Source of the DNA: Synechococcus sp. HW_metabat.21
Lineage (GTDB): Bacteria; Cyanobacteriota; Cyanobacteriia; PCC-6307; Cyanobiaceae
NCBI GenBank assembly: GCA_018623875.1
Contig: JAAZUZ010000096.1
Location: forward strand, 1 to 6,254
Direction: 5' to 3'
Length of the DNA stretch: 6,254 nucleotides
Of this stretch, positions 5,819-6,254 are shown piece after piece. A program made the position numbers and the translations under genes. The notes under the pieces were generated by a model. It had not been told where the DNA came from and did not search any database. It saw only the letters and a list, made by a program, of their open reading frames with translations. Numbering within the stretch: position 1 is the stretch's first letter; each line of letters begins with the position of its first letter.

Positions 5819-6254
5819 GTGGTCACGCAACAGCTCCTCGGTGTGGCCGCGGTCGTGGTGTGGCTGGCCGCTGTTCTGTTGACAGCCCTAGCCGTTCGAA
5901 GGCGCTGGCCGCACCAGAAAGAGTGGAGCCGCAAGGTCGTGCACATCGGCACCGGCGCGGTCGTCCTGCTCGCCTGGGCCTTTGCGATTCCGCGCGACTT
6001 GGCCCTCGGCGCCGCGGCCCTGGTCACGGTTGGAACAGCCCTCAACCATCGTTTCCGCCTGCTGCCTGCGGTCGAGGACGTCGGACGCCACAGCTACGGG
6101 ACGATCGCCTACGGCGCTTCCATCACGATTCTCTTGGCCCTGTTCTGGCCCCAGCAACCGCTCCCCGTCGCGGCCGGCGTGCTGGTCATGGCCTGCGGTG
6201 ATGGACTCGCCGGGTTGGTGGGCCCCCAGATCAACTCACCGCGCTGGCGGATCC
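5819..6254 (+). CDS. Phytol kinase / dolichol kinase family membrane protein, N-terminal 145 residues (3' end outside window)
   Basis: This family of integral membrane, CTP-using kinases includes plant VTE5 and cyanobacterial phytol kinase, which phosphorylate phytol released from chlorophyll for re-use in tocopherol or other prenyl-lipid synthesis. I chose the GTG at 5819, 19 bp after the sigma stop; a second GTG at 5843 is possible and no ATG is available. The frame is open to the window edge. Residues 3-26 form a first membrane helix. SRKVVHIGTG (37-46) matches the conserved RK-x-x-HI-x-x-G motif. Further hydrophobic segments lie at about 47-58, 61-75, 93-110 and 115-135. HSYGTIAYGASITILL (91-106) and ACGDGLAGLVGPQ (125-137, the conserved GD-x-x-A-x-x-x-G motif) are typical of the phytol kinase branch. 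Phytol is more likely than dolichol as substrate in a cyanobacterium, but specificity is inferred. The short gap suggests read-through from the sigma gene. Confidence 0.85.
   Translation, partial: MVTQQLLGVAAVVVWLAAVLLTALAVRRRWPHQKEWSRKVVHIGTGAVVLLAWAFAIPRDLALGAAALVTVGTALNHRFRLLPAVEDVGRHSYGTIAYGASITILLALFWPQQPLPVAAGVLVMACGDGLAGLVGPQINSPRWRI

Noticed and set aside
5050..6045. Long minus-strand ORF of 331 codons, antisense to the sigma factor gene and the phytol kinase gene
   Set aside because: It mirrors two well-recognised plus-strand genes. The product shows no family motif, and such shadows are expected in GC-rich codon-biased DNA.

Overview
The window looks like an ordinary chromosomal housekeeping segment of a GC-rich cyanobacterium, most likely a picocyanobacterium of the Synechococcus/Cyanobium type. 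The evidence is the combination of a cyanobacterial-style group 2 sigma-70 factor, a phytol kinase-like protein (a family tied to chlorophyll and tocopherol metabolism), a full-length PPK1, and compact gene spacing. The genus is inferred from gene content and from memory of protein style, not from a search.

Layout: the left end (1-1135, minus strand) carries two molybdenum-cofactor genes, moaC followed by moeA. They overlap by 8 bp, and moeA runs off the window at base 1. Divergent from them, on the plus strand, is a 12-TM MFS drug/H+ antiporter-like transporter (about 1206-2459) with a GTG start that cannot be fixed with certainty. It is followed 36 bp later by ppk1 (2496-4640), which has all the expected catalytic histidines. 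A 193-bp AT-richer gap (4641-4833) follows. It holds a candidate extended -10 promoter framed by an inverted repeat and a short perfect hairpin. Then come a group 2 sigma factor (4834-5799) and, 19 bp downstream, the start of a phytol/dolichol kinase family membrane protein (5819 to the right edge, partial).

How the genes fit together: moaC and moeA act in the same pathway (cPMP formation, then molybdate insertion) and are probably translationally coupled. The transporter and ppk1 may share a transcript because of their close spacing. The sigma factor has its own substantial leader, and the phytol kinase gene may be read through from it. Polyphosphate synthesis, an alternative sigma factor and phytol salvage are all compatible with nutrient or light stress, but their adjacency alone does not prove a joint function.

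I found no mobile element, CRISPR array, tRNA, rRNA or prophage gene, and no convincing undescribed system. The most interesting non-coding signal is the symmetric element around the candidate promoter of the sigma factor gene.
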